A stretch of 60,189 nt of DNA from Pyrinomonadaceae bacterium (GTDB lineage Bacteria; Acidobacteriota; Blastocatellia; Pyrinomonadales; Pyrinomonadaceae), in the NCBI GenBank assembly GCA_030838445.1, contig JAUZFQ010000005.1:1-60189 (forward strand), in the 5' to 3' direction. Numbering within the stretch: the first letter of the stretch is position 1; each line of letters opens with the position of its first letter. The notes below the pieces were generated by a model. It had not been told where the DNA came from, ran no database searches, and saw only the letters and a program-made list of their open reading frames with translations. Shown piece by piece: positions 25,346 through 34,153 of the stretch. The position numbers and the translations under genes were made by a program.

Positions 25346-26488
25346 ATGAACGACATCCAACCGATACTCGACCGCGCGCTCGCCGGACATCGTTTGACCG
25401 CCGCAGATTGCGCCGCGCTCTTAGAGTCCGACGACATCGCGCGCATCGGCGTCGCCGCCGACGAAGTGCGCAAGCGAAAGCACCCGTCGGGCGTCGTCAC
25501 CTACATCATTGATCGCAACATCAATTACACGAACGTCTGCAACGTCGTCTGCACCTTCTGCGCCTTCTACCGGCGACCGGGCAAGCCTGACACCTACGTC
25601 CGCACCGTCGAAGAAATTTGCGAGAAGATTGACGAGACCATCGCGCTCGGCGGCACGGGCATCCTGATGCAGGGCGGGCTGCACCCCGACTTCGGCATCG
25701 AGTGGTACGAAGATTTGCTCCGCACGCTGCATGCGAAGTACCCGCGCATGCAGTTGCACAGCTTTTCGCCGCCGGAGATTCACAACATCCACCTCATCAG
25801 CGGCCTCTCGTATGAAGAGATCATGACGCGCTTGAAAGACGCAGGGCTGTCATCATTGCCCGGCGGCGGCGGCGAGATTCTTGACGACGAAGTGCGCAAG
25901 CGCGTCTCCACCAAATGCACGACCGACGAGTGGCTCGACGTGATGCGCGCCACGCATCGCACGGGCTTGCGTTCGACGGCGACGATGATGTTCGGCATTG
26001 GTGATCGTTTGGAACACCGCGTCCGGCACCTCGAACGCATCCGCGCGCTGCAAGACGAGACCGGCGGATTTACGGCCTTCATCCCGTGGACGTTCCAGCG
26101 CGAGAACACCGCGCTCGGACGGCGCATCAAGGACGAGCCGACGGGCGTTGATTATTTGAAGATGGTCGCCGTCTCGCGCCTCTTCCTCGATAACATCGAA
26201 CACATTCAGTCGTCTTGGCTGACGCAAGGCTTGCGGCTCGGTCAGGTCGTCTTACGCTTCGGCGCGGACGACATGGGATCGATCATGATCGAGGAGAACG
26301 TCGTCTCCGCCGCGGGCGCGCACAACGAAGCCGACGAACGCATGCTTCGCTACCTCATCCGCACCGCCGGGTTCACCCCGCAGCAACGCGACATCCTCTA
26401 CAACCACATCAACCGCGACGAATCAAACACCGCCGACGCGAGCGACTCCGCCACCCTGCGCGAACTGAGCGTCGCCTTCGCCGACTAA
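25346..26488 (+). CDS. mqnC: cyclic dehypoxanthinyl futalosine synthase, radical SAM
   Basis: MqnC cyclises dehypoxanthinylfutalosine in menaquinone synthesis by radical SAM chemistry. It has 380 residues from ATG 25346; a TTG at 25331 is also possible. The [4Fe-4S] motif is CNVVCTFC with Cys65, 69 and 72 (CxxxCxxC). GGTGILMQGGLHPDFGIEWYE-type sequence and SFSPPEIHNI, with a C-terminal EENVVSAAGAHNE block, match the MqnC/MqnE family and favour MqnC. Together with mqnA it shows that the organism uses the futalosine route. mqnB, mqnD and mqnE are not in the window. Confidence 0.93.
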   Translation: MNDIQPILDRALAGHRLTAADCAALLESDDIARIGVAADEVRKRKHPSGVVTYIIDRNINYTNVCNVVCTFCAFYRRPGKPDTYVRTVEEICEKIDETIALGGTGILMQGGLHPDFGIEWYEDLLRTLHAKYPRMQLHSFSPPEIHNIHLISGLSYEEIMTRLKDAGLSSLPGGGGEILDDEVRKRVSTKCTTDEWLDVMRATHRTGLRSTATMMFGIGDRLEHRVRHLERIRALQDETGGFTAFIPWTFQRENTALGRRIKDEPTGVDYLKMVAVSRLFLDNIEHIQSSWLTQGLRLGQVVLRFGADDMGSIMIEENVVSAAGAHNEADERMLRYLIRTAGFTPQQRDILYNHINRDESNTADASDSATLRELSVAFAD

Positions 26489-26574
26489 ACTGAGAATTAG
26501 GTTTGATGCCGCAAATGCGAGCGATAGCGAAGACATCTCCAACTTGACTGTTGGGCTTTAGCGTTAAGTGCTAA

Positions 26575-27192
26575 TCACTCGAGGTTGCCATAGGTTTCAT
26601 CGTATATTTCCTTCAATGGACGCCCTTGATATGTCCAATGGGGACTCGGAGCAATGTCATGCTCTATCCCGAGTACACGACGCGTCGCCGCGGTTAGTGA
26701 CATCTCTTCATCACCTATTTTTACCCTCTTAGCTGAAATAACCTCTACTGCTGTCTCATCATGGATAGACCGGAGACTAGCACCTATTGGAATACCCATT
26801 ACCTCAAAATTCAAATTAGGTCGCCGTGATTTTAAATGCTCGGCAGCCGCAACGGATTGTTGGTCGAGTGCGTTAGGCTGCTTCAAGATTTCTATTGTGG
26901 CATCCTCTGTATGAAGTAACTTCAGTATTGCAATAGCCTGTTCAGGGTCAATACGGAAAAATTCCCTCTTGGGGTTTACGCGATAGGGAGCAAATGCGCT
27001 GTGTAGAGCCTTCTCTACTTCTTCTGAATTTGGCACACGTCCCGCAAACTCAATCGTAAATGGAACGGGTACGCCAGTCGTATATAGTTGAGCAATACGG
27101 GTATTCGCATCGTCGTGTGATGTTCGTCCAATCTTCACAATACCCGGCATAGCCGGATTCGATAAGACATAGACGATACTGAACTGTTGCAT
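26575..27192 (-). CDS. GIY-YIG/T5orf172-type protein with DUF4357-like C-terminus
   Basis: 205 residues from ATG 27192, with gggag seven bases upstream. The N-terminal domain (SIVYVLSNPAMPGIVKIGRTS, given as description) has the YV...KIG core of GIY-YIG/T5orf172 nucleases. EKALHSAFAPYRV and REFFRI follow, as in the Mug113/T5orf172 group. The C-terminal 70 residues (AKRVKIGDEEMSLTAATRRVLG, then HWTYQGRPLKEIYDE, given as description) resemble DUF4357 domains. The gene and its flanks are clearly more AT-rich than the rest of the window, which suggests acquisition by transfer. Such proteins occur in phages and defence islands, but no partner is visible here. Confidence 0.82.
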   Translation of the reverse strand: MQQFSIVYVLSNPAMPGIVKIGRTSHDDANTRIAQLYTTGVPVPFTIEFAGRVPNSEEVEKALHSAFAPYRVNPKREFFRIDPEQAIAILKLLHTEDATIEILKQPNALDQQSVAAAEHLKSRRPNLNFEVMGIPIGASLRSIHDETAVEVISAKRVKIGDEEMSLTAATRRVLGIEHDIAPSPHWTYQGRPLKEIYDETYGNLE

Positions 27193-27358
27193 AATCTTGC
27201 TCCCAAAGAAAGTCCAACTATTAAGCATACTGATGGCCTCAGTATAACATTCTCAAGTGACGTGCTTTTGTTGCAGACACAGGATAACTACATTACCTAC
27301 CGCCGTATTCGCGAGCGTTGAATAATGCTGCGAAGTAATAAGCCGACACGGAATAGCA

Positions 27359-29707
27359 TCAACGCCATTTGAAGATGCTGACGATGTTTGAGAAGTCGTC
27401 GCTCCAGACGGGGCGGCCGGGGCGGCCTTCGAGCGGTTGCCAGCGCGTGTCTGCGGCGAGCGTTTGTAAGTCGTCGGGGCGGCGTGCCAAGACCACCCAT
27501 TGCGAGGGTTCTTTGCCGCCCGGTTGGTTGCGCGCGGTGTCGTCGAAACCGAGGGCGCGCAGGTTGCGCGCGTGGGCTAAGTCGGCGACGACCGGGTGGA
27601 GGTCGAGGCTGCGGTTGGAGATGTGGAAGACGAGAAGACCGCCCGCCGCGAGTTTGGAGAGGTAGAGGTCGAGGGCTTCGACGGTCATCAGGTGGAGGGG
27701 GATGGCGTCGGAACTAAAGGCGTCGAGGACGATGAGGCCGTAGTGCGCGGGCGGCGCGTTGTGCAGTTGCAGGCGCGCGTCGCCGAGCGCGACGGCGACG
27801 GGCGCGTTGGCGCAGTAAGTCAGGTAGGTGAAGTAAGCGGGGTCGCGTGCGATGCGGACGACGGCGGGGTTGATCTCGTAGAACGTCCAGTTCTGACCGG
27901 CGCGCGTGTAGGCGGCGGTCGCGCCCGTGCCGAGGCCGACGATGGCGACGTTGCCGTTGGCCGGTTGCGCGTCGAAACTTTTGAAGACCTGACCGAGTGG
28001 CCCCTCGCGGTGATAATAGGAGAGCGGTTCGCAGTGGCGGTCGAGCGCGAGCGATTGCCGCCCGTGGATGGTCGTGCCGTGATAGAGCCAGTGCTGCTGT
28101 TGGTCGTCGCCCACGTCCTCTGTGACGCGCAGCGTGCCGAAGAAGTTGCGCTCGGCGAGGAGCGTGCGGCGGTTGAGGTCTGCGTGAAAGCCGCTGCCGA
28201 GCATGACCGCGCCGAGCGCGAGCGCGAAACGCACGGGGCGACGCCGGAAGAGGTAACTGACGATGAGCGGCACGCCCACGACGAGCGCGAGACCTTGCAC
28301 CCAGTCGAACACGAAGCGGTTGACGGCGAGTGCGATGATGAGTGTTAACAGTGCGACGCCCGCCGGGACGCCCACGTCGAGCCAACGCTCGCGCGGCGTG
28401 TCTAGTTGTCCGGCATCGGCGGCGGGGCGGGGCAGGAGCAGGCAGGCCAGCACGATGACGAGCGGGTATTCGAGCGTCGTGTTGAAGAGCGTGGGCGCGA
28501 CGAGCGCGTTGAAGAGGCCGCCGAGGACGCCGCCGACGGACATCAGCAAGTAGAACTCCGCGAGGTGTCGGACGGCGGGGCGATCCGCGGCCAGCAGGGC
28601 GTGGCAAGCCATCGCCGCGACGACGAAGAAGAAGAGGTGCGAGAAGATGAGCAGCCAAACGGGCTGCGTCGCGCCCGACAGGTAGACGAGCGCGAAGACG
28701 AGCGCGACGCCCGGCAGGACGCGCGCCGTCGTGTGCGGCTTGAAGATTTGTCGTCGGGCGAAAGCGAAGACGAGCGTCATCAAATAGAGCGAGAGCGGGA
28801 CGACCCAGAGCAGCGGGAGCGAGGCGATGTCGGTCGAGAAGTAGGTCGTGACGCCGAGCATCAGACTCGACGGCACGAAGGCGAGCGCGACCCAGCGCAG
28901 GCGACGCCGCCACGAAAGAGTCTCGGCCTCAACTTCGACTTTATCGTTAGCCTCGACTTCACCCTTCACCGCGCCGCCGGTCGCTTCCGCATCGCTGACT
29001 TTCGCGTCTGTTTCTAATCTTGTCTCGTCGGCGGTTGGCTCAGTCACGTCAAGCGAAGCGGGGTGCGGTTCAGTCTCAACTTGCTTCGACTGACGGCGCA
29101 GCAATGTGAACGCGCAGGCGGCGAGCAGCACGAGGAGCAGCGCGTAGCCGAGCGACCAGAGGCGGCTCTGCGCGCCGAGCGTGAGGCGCGGTTCGACGAT
29201 GAGCGGGTAGCTCAAGAGCGCGAGGAGGCTGCCAGCGTTACTCGCGGCGTAGAGAAAGTACGGGTCGCGCGAAGACTCTTGCCGCGTCTCTGCAAACCAC
29301 TTTTGCAGGAGCGGGCTGTTGGTGGAGACGGCAAAGAAGGGCAAGCCCACGGTCGTCAACAAACTCCACAGCAGCCAGAGCGACGGGTTGCCTTCGCGCG
29401 GCACGGAGCGGACGGTCGCCTCCGAGATGAGGATGGGGAAGGTGAGTGCGGTCACGACGAGCAGGAGCGCGTGGACTGCGACCTGTTGGCGGAGCGTCAG
29501 CCATTTGGAGAGGACAAGCGCGTAGGCGTAGCCCGCGAGCAGCATCGCCTGAAAAAAGAGCATGCAGGTGTTCCACACGGCGGGCGTGCCGCCGAGCAGC
29601 GGCAGCAGCATCTTCGCCAACATCGGCTGCACCCAGAACAGCAGCGACGCGCTGGCAAAGAGCGTCGCTGCGTACAGGACTGTCAACGCGCCTGAGCGTT
29701 TCGGCAT
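27359..29707 (-). CDS. membrane-fused spermidine-synthase-like methyltransferase-fold protein
   Basis: 782 residues. The first about 520 carry many membrane helices (starting VLYAATLFASASLLFWVQP), with a charged cytoplasmic linker at about 210-265. The C-terminal about 230 residues form a spermidine-synthase-like SAM-fold domain: NVAIVGLGTGATAAY, a YEINP acidic binding residue, GDARLQL, and LIVLDAFSSDAIPLHLMT. Fused spermidine synthases are common in Acidobacteria and Deltaproteobacteria; their product is not established, and the membrane part argues against plain cytosolic spermidine synthesis. It is a single gene, with the alpha/beta hydrolase gene just downstream in the same direction. Confidence 0.88.
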   Translation of the reverse strand: MPKRSGALTVLYAATLFASASLLFWVQPMLAKMLLPLLGGTPAVWNTCMLFFQAMLLAGYAYALVLSKWLTLRQQVAVHALLLVVTALTFPILISEATVRSVPREGNPSLWLLWSLLTTVGLPFFAVSTNSPLLQKWFAETRQESSRDPYFLYAASNAGSLLALLSYPLIVEPRLTLGAQSRLWSLGYALLLVLLAACAFTLLRRQSKQVETEPHPASLDVTEPTADETRLETDAKVSDAEATGGAVKGEVEANDKVEVEAETLSWRRRLRWVALAFVPSSLMLGVTTYFSTDIASLPLLWVVPLSLYLMTLVFAFARRQIFKPHTTARVLPGVALVFALVYLSGATQPVWLLIFSHLFFFVVAAMACHALLAADRPAVRHLAEFYLLMSVGGVLGGLFNALVAPTLFNTTLEYPLVIVLACLLLPRPAADAGQLDTPRERWLDVGVPAGVALLTLIIALAVNRFVFDWVQGLALVVGVPLIVSYLFRRRPVRFALALGAVMLGSGFHADLNRRTLLAERNFFGTLRVTEDVGDDQQQHWLYHGTTIHGRQSLALDRHCEPLSYYHREGPLGQVFKSFDAQPANGNVAIVGLGTGATAAYTRAGQNWTFYEINPAVVRIARDPAYFTYLTYCANAPVAVALGDARLQLHNAPPAHYGLIVLDAFSSDAIPLHLMTVEALDLYLSKLAAGGLLVFHISNRSLDLHPVVADLAHARNLRALGFDDTARNQPGGKEPSQWVVLARRPDDLQTLAADTRWQPLEGRPGRPVWSDDFSNIVSIFKWR

Positions 29708-29804
29708 GTGCTTCGTGCGATCTCAACCGGGCGATACGGGAAACTTTACTTGAAGGCGAGCATAACATCGCGCCGGGTGAACGGGCGACGTAAAACTTGT
29801 GAGC

Positions 29805-30803
29805 TTAAGCGGCGGCGGAGCGCGCGAGGAGCGTCGCGCGGAGCAGGTCGTTGAATCGTTCGGCGTGCTCGGTCTGCGGCGTCATGCGGCAGCGCTCGAA
29901 GAGTTCGAGGCGGGCGCGCGGGTTGAGGCGGCAGAGCGCGTCGGCCTGCGCGGCGGGCGTGGTGAGATCGTCCGCACCCCAGACGAGCGTGACGGGCTGC
30001 GCGAGGCGCGCGAAGGCTTCGCGCGTGTCGGCGTTGAGATAGCCGGAGAGAAAGGCGGCGACGGCGTGTTGCGCGCCGGGCTGGTGGCTCGCCGCGTAGT
30101 AGTGCGCGATGAGTCTCTCGGTGGCGAAGCGACGGTCGTAAAAGAGTCGCTTGCGCGCGTAGTCGCGGAGGCTGCGTTCGCTCGTCATGGCGTTGTAGAA
30201 CGACTCGCCGAGGACGGGTGAATGGAGGAGGCCGTAGAAGGCCGCGCCGGGCAGATCGGGACGCGAGTCGAACGCGCCCGCGCCCGTGGGGGCGATGAGC
30301 GTGAGCGAGCGGACGAGCGCGGGATGTTCGTCGGCGACGCGCACGGCGAAGGCCGCGCTGAGACCACCGGCGACGAGATGCGCGGGCGTTTGTCGCCGCA
30401 ACTCTCCCGCCAAAAAATCCTTGACGAGCGCGACGTAGAGGTCTGCGGAGTAGGGCGCGTGCGCGGGTTTGTCCGAGAGTCCGAAGCCGAGCAGGTCGGG
30501 TGCGTAGACGCGAAAGTCTGTGGCGAGCGCGTCGAAATTTTTGCGCCACATGAAGGAGGACGCGCCCGCGCCGATGTCGTGCAGGAAGACGAGCGGTTCG
30601 CGCCCCTCCGCGCCGCCCACGCGGTAAGAGACGTTGCCGTGCGCGGATGCGAACGCGCGCGTCTCGCCGCCGAGCGAACTCTCTTCGGGTTCGGCCGCCG
30701 TGACGCCGCGCGCGATTGACGAGTTGACCGCAGCCAGCGCGGCCACCCCCGCCGCCCCGCTCGCGAAGAAGAGTCCCTTCCAGAATTTTTGCTTCACAGT
30801 CAT
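29805..30803 (-). CDS. alpha/beta hydrolase, N-terminally anchored
   Basis: 332 residues. A hydrophobic N-terminus (LFFASGAAGVAALAAVNSSIA) suggests export or a membrane anchor. The core is a classic alpha/beta hydrolase: oxyanion block VFLHDIGAGASS, YAPDLLGFGLSDKP, a nucleophile elbow in VAGGLSAAFA (Ser in GLSAA, variant of GxSxG), acidic WGADDLTTP and the catalytic His in QTEHAERFN. The substrate cannot be predicted. It is downstream of rne (another 86 bases away) in the same direction, with a heptad hairpin between. Confidence 0.85.
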   Translation of the reverse strand: MTVKQKFWKGLFFASGAAGVAALAAVNSSIARGVTAAEPEESSLGGETRAFASAHGNVSYRVGGAEGREPLVFLHDIGAGASSFMWRKNFDALATDFRVYAPDLLGFGLSDKPAHAPYSADLYVALVKDFLAGELRRQTPAHLVAGGLSAAFAVRVADEHPALVRSLTLIAPTGAGAFDSRPDLPGAAFYGLLHSPVLGESFYNAMTSERSLRDYARKRLFYDRRFATERLIAHYYAASHQPGAQHAVAAFLSGYLNADTREAFARLAQPVTLVWGADDLTTPAAQADALCRLNPRARLELFERCRMTPQTEHAERFNDLLRATLLARSAAA

Positions 30804-30811
30804 AAAAGAAA

Positions 30812-30884
30812 AGGTCGGAGGTTGGAGGTCAGAGGCCAGTTAAAACAAAAGCCTTCTTTGCTAACCTCTGCCCTCCGACCTCTC
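30812..30884. repeat. heptad inverted repeat, aggtcag type
   Basis: Left arm aggtcgg, aggttgg, aggtcag, aggccag. Right arm ctaacctctgccctccga, then cctct. It occupies the rne to alpha/beta hydrolase spacer and ends six bases after the rne stop (minus strand). The same units occur at 37214-37313 and 46671-46748. Confidence 0.9.
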
Positions 30885-30889
30885 TGCGT

Positions 30890-33800
30890 TTACACGAAAG
30901 CGAAGTCGAACTGCTCCTGATGGACGCGCTCGTCGCTCGTGATGTCCACCGCGCCGAGGTAGTCTTCGATCTCGGCGAGCACGTCGTTCTCGGTCGAGCG
31001 CAGCGCGCGCGCGACTTCGGGGTTGATGCGCAAAGTCGTCTGCTTGATCTTATCGCCGTTCATGCCGCGCGAGAGGCGGCGCGCTTCGTCTAGAATTTCG
31101 TAGCAGACAGTCTGCGCCGACTTGACCAGCCCCGCGCCCTGACAGTAGGCGCAAGGGCTACAGAGCGTGCGTTCGAGCGACTGCTTGACGCGCTTGCGGG
31201 TCATGATGACGAGACCGAAATCGTTGAACGAGAGCACCTTCGTCGGCGACTTGTCGTCGCGCAGAGCGTCTTGCAGCGCGCCCATCACGCGGTTGCGGTT
31301 GCGCCTGTCCTCCATGTCGATGAGGTCGAGGACGATGATGCCGCCGAGGTCGCGCAATCTGATCTGGCGCGCGATCTCTTCGGCCGCCTCAAGGTTCGTG
31401 CGCGTGATCGTGTCTTCGAGACGCGTGCCACCGCGCCCGACGAACTTGCCCGTGTTGACGTCAATGGCGACGAGTGCCTCCGTCTGGTTGATGACGAGAT
31501 AGCCGCCCGACTTCAACCACACGCGCGGCTTGATCGCCTTGTCAATCTCGGCCTGCACGCCGAAGGCTTCGAGGATCGGCTCTTCGCGCGTGTAGAGTTT
31601 GACGCGCTTGACGAGTCGCGGCTGGATGCGGTTGATGAACTCGACGATCTGCTCGTACTCCTCTTCGGAGTCAACGCGGATGGCCGCGAAGTCGTCCGAG
31701 AGTTGATCGCGCAGGATGCGCTGCACGAGGTCGAGGTCTTTGTGCGTGAGCGTGGGCGCTTTCTGCTTCTCGGCGGTGCGGCGGATGTCGAGCCACGTGC
31801 GGACGAGATAGCGCGCGTCGTCGCGCAGGTCTTGCTCGCTGATGCCGATGCCCGCGGTGCGGACGATGAAGCCGCCCGAAGGCACTTCCTCAGTCTCGCG
31901 GATGTCTTTGATGAGCTTGCGCAGGCGCACGCGCTCGCTGTCCGATTCGATCTTGCGCGAGACGCCGACGTGTTCCACCGTCGGCATGTAGACGAGGAAG
32001 CGACCCGGCAGGGCGATGTGCGACGTGATGCGCGCGCCCTTCGCCGCAATCGGCTCTTTCGCGATCTGGACGAGAATCTCCTGGCCTTCGCGCAAGAGGT
32101 CTGTGATGAGCGGCGTGTGACGCTCGCGCCGGTCTCGACCGCCGCCGCCACTACTGCGGCCACCGCCGCCGCCGCTGCGCCCCGCAACGCCCTCGCTGCT
32201 GCCGCCGTCACTGCGGACTGCGCTGCCGCCTTCACTTCTGCCGTCGCCGCGCGGAGCGTCCGTGCGCTCGCCGCGGTCAGAGCCGCCGCGCCCGCCACTA
32301 CGTCCGCCACGTTCGCCGCGATCACTTCGCTCGCCGCCGCGCGCCTGCCTGCCTCTCGGCTCAGGGCGCGACTCGCGGTTCGGCTCAGGGCGCGACTCAG
32401 GGCGCGATTCAGAGCGCGTCGCGGCTCGTGTCTCCTCCTGCGGTTCTGGCGGTGCTATCTGATACTCTTCGATCTCTGCTCCCGACTCCACGGCTTCAAT
32501 CTCGACCGCCTCGGCCGACCCGGTTACTTCTTCGGCCTGACCGTTCGAGCGATCTTCTTCCGCGCCTTCCTCGCCGGGCTTGCCGCCGGGGCGACGATTA
32601 CGACGACGCCCGCCGCGACGTGCGAACTCATCGCGCACTCGACGCGACTTGACGCTCGCCGCGCCGTCCGGCAACGCCTGATCGCCCGCCAGGTCTGCGG
32701 CGGCCGCGTCGTCCGGGGCATTGCCCTCGGCGGTCGCGTCGCCCGCTGCCTCGCCGGATTTACTCTTGCCGCGACGCGTCGAGCCGCCCTTCGTCGCCGC
32801 CGTCGCCTTGCCTTTAGTTGACGACTTCTTCGACGCGGCTTCCTTCGTCGCGCGCGCACGTCCGCCCTTCTTCGGCGCGGCCTCTTCGGTCGTCGCCGTT
32901 GAGGCGTCGGTGGAAGCATCGCCGGTCGTCTCGTCGCCCGTGGCGGCGGTCTTCTTGCCCTTGCTGCTGCCGCCGCGACGCGACTTGCTGCTCGCTTTGC
33001 CGCGTGCGGGAGTTGCCGCTTCGTCGTCCGTGCCTGACGGTGTTGCGCCCCCGGTGGCTTCACCGTCGTCGCTCACGCGCTCGAAGGATTGCGCCTGCGT
33101 CACGGAGAGCACGGAGTCGTCCCCGGCCTCGTCTATGAAAGCAGACACCGACGCGGCGACCGCCGTCTGGACGGCTTCGACGGCGCGCGGGGCTTCGGGT
33201 TCGTCGTCGTCGGCGATGCGTTGGAACGAACCGCCGGAGATGTTTTGAGAGGAGAGGAGCGAGCCGACTTCGGCCTCCTCGGTCGTCTCCATGTCGAACT
33301 CGATGGCGTGAATCTGATCCGTGAGTCGCTCCTGCAAGCGCGCGTCTTTGAACATCTCGCCGTTGGTCGCTGCGGCCTCGTCGTCAACCACGCGCTCGAA
33401 CGAATTGTCGGCCGCGACGAACGGCGTGTCGAACTCTTCGCGCGCCGAGAGACGCGCCTGCACGTCTTCGGAGAAACTCGTTGTCGGCGCACTGCTACTG
33501 CCACCACTGCCACCGGCCGAGGCCGCCGCGCCGATCTCGCGCCCCGAACTCTCGCGCTCGGAACTATCGCGCCCGCCACCGCCACCGCGACGTTTGCGGT
33601 CGCGCCCGCGTCCGCGTCGCCCGGTCTCCGACGCGCCTTCGTCCTCGTTGCTCTGTGCGCTCGCGGCGGTCGCGCGCTCGTCCGTGGCCTGCGCCGCGAC
33701 GGGCTGTTGTTGCTGCTGCGGTGTCGCGCCTTCGGTCTCTTCGTCGTCCTCTTCTTCTTCGTCGCCGACGGTCGGCTGCGCGCGTTCCTGCGCCGACTCC

Positions 33801-34153
33801 ATCTGGCGTTCGCGTTCGAGGCGCGAGCGTTCGATCTTCTCGGCGGCGGCGCGCGCGGCGGCCGCATCGTCCGCGCCCTCCGTCTTCTTCTTGTCCACGA
33901 CGATGCGCTCGAACTCTTCCTCCTCGTCGAAGAAATCGGAGACGTAGAGGAAGGCGTCGCGCTCAAGGCCGATGTCAACGAAGGCCGACTGCATGCCGGG
34001 CAGCACGCGCATCACGCGCCCCTTGTAAATGTTGCCGACGATCCCTTGCCCGTCCTCGCCGCGCTCGATGTAAAACTCCGTGACCTTGCCGTTCTCGATG
34101 ATGGCGATCTTCTTTTCGCGCCCGTTGACGCTGACGATTAATTCTTTCGACAT
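30890..34153 (-). CDS. rne: Rne/Rng family ribonuclease with giant insert in the S1 domain
   Basis: 1087 residues. RNase E/G cuts single-stranded RNA and starts mRNA decay and rRNA processing. The S1 domain starts normally (GNIYKGRVMRVLPGMQSAFVDIG, 40-62, given as description). It breaks off after DAFLYVSDFF (67-75) and resumes at LITDLLREGQEILVQIAKEP (682-701, given as description), followed by ARITSHIALPGRFLVYMP. The insert of about 600 residues (coding 32114-33922) is low complexity: acidic, Ala/Lys/Ser and Arg/Gly-rich, with FERIVVD (81-87), SFERVVDD (251-258), SFQRIADD (309-316) and SFERVSDD (356-363). The catalytic part is intact: AIDVNTG with Asp898, VLDLIDM with Asp943 and Asp946, and zinc-link CSPCAYC (998-1004). 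caggag lies before the ATG. Confidence 0.93.
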   Translation of the reverse strand: MSKELIVSVNGREKKIAIIENGKVTEFYIERGEDGQGIVGNIYKGRVMRVLPGMQSAFVDIGLERDAFLYVSDFFDEEEEFERIVVDKKKTEGADDAAAARAAAEKIERSRLERERQMESAQERAQPTVGDEEEEDDEETEGATPQQQQQPVAAQATDERATAASAQSNEDEGASETGRRGRGRDRKRRGGGGGRDSSERESSGREIGAAASAGGSGGSSSAPTTSFSEDVQARLSAREEFDTPFVAADNSFERVVDDEAAATNGEMFKDARLQERLTDQIHAIEFDMETTEEAEVGSLLSSQNISGGSFQRIADDDEPEAPRAVEAVQTAVAASVSAFIDEAGDDSVLSVTQAQSFERVSDDGEATGGATPSGTDDEAATPARGKASSKSRRGGSSKGKKTAATGDETTGDASTDASTATTEEAAPKKGGRARATKEAASKKSSTKGKATAATKGGSTRRGKSKSGEAAGDATAEGNAPDDAAAADLAGDQALPDGAASVKSRRVRDEFARRGGRRRNRRPGGKPGEEGAEEDRSNGQAEEVTGSAEAVEIEAVESGAEIEEYQIAPPEPQEETRAATRSESRPESRPEPNRESRPEPRGRQARGGERSDRGERGGRSGGRGGSDRGERTDAPRGDGRSEGGSAVRSDGGSSEGVAGRSGGGGGRSSGGGGRDRRERHTPLITDLLREGQEILVQIAKEPIAAKGARITSHIALPGRFLVYMPTVEHVGVSRKIESDSERVRLRKLIKDIRETEEVPSGGFIVRTAGIGISEQDLRDDARYLVRTWLDIRRTAEKQKAPTLTHKDLDLVQRILRDQLSDDFAAIRVDSEEEYEQIVEFINRIQPRLVKRVKLYTREEPILEAFGVQAEIDKAIKPRVWLKSGGYLVINQTEALVAIDVNTGKFVGRGGTRLEDTITRTNLEAAEEIARQIRLRDLGGIIVLDLIDMEDRRNRNRVMGALQDALRDDKSPTKVLSFNDFGLVIMTRKRVKQSLERTLCSPCAYCQGAGLVKSAQTVCYEILDEARRLSRGMNGDKIKQTTLRINPEVARALRSTENDVLAEIEDYLGAVDITSDERVHQEQFDFAFV

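Noticed and set aside
26575-27358. Insertion sequence or homing element around the GIY-YIG-type gene
   Set aside because: No terminal inverted repeats or target duplications are visible at the borders, and no transposase is present.
31271-32821. 516-codon frame antisense to rne
   Set aside because: Composition is an artefact of the low-complexity insert on the other strand.
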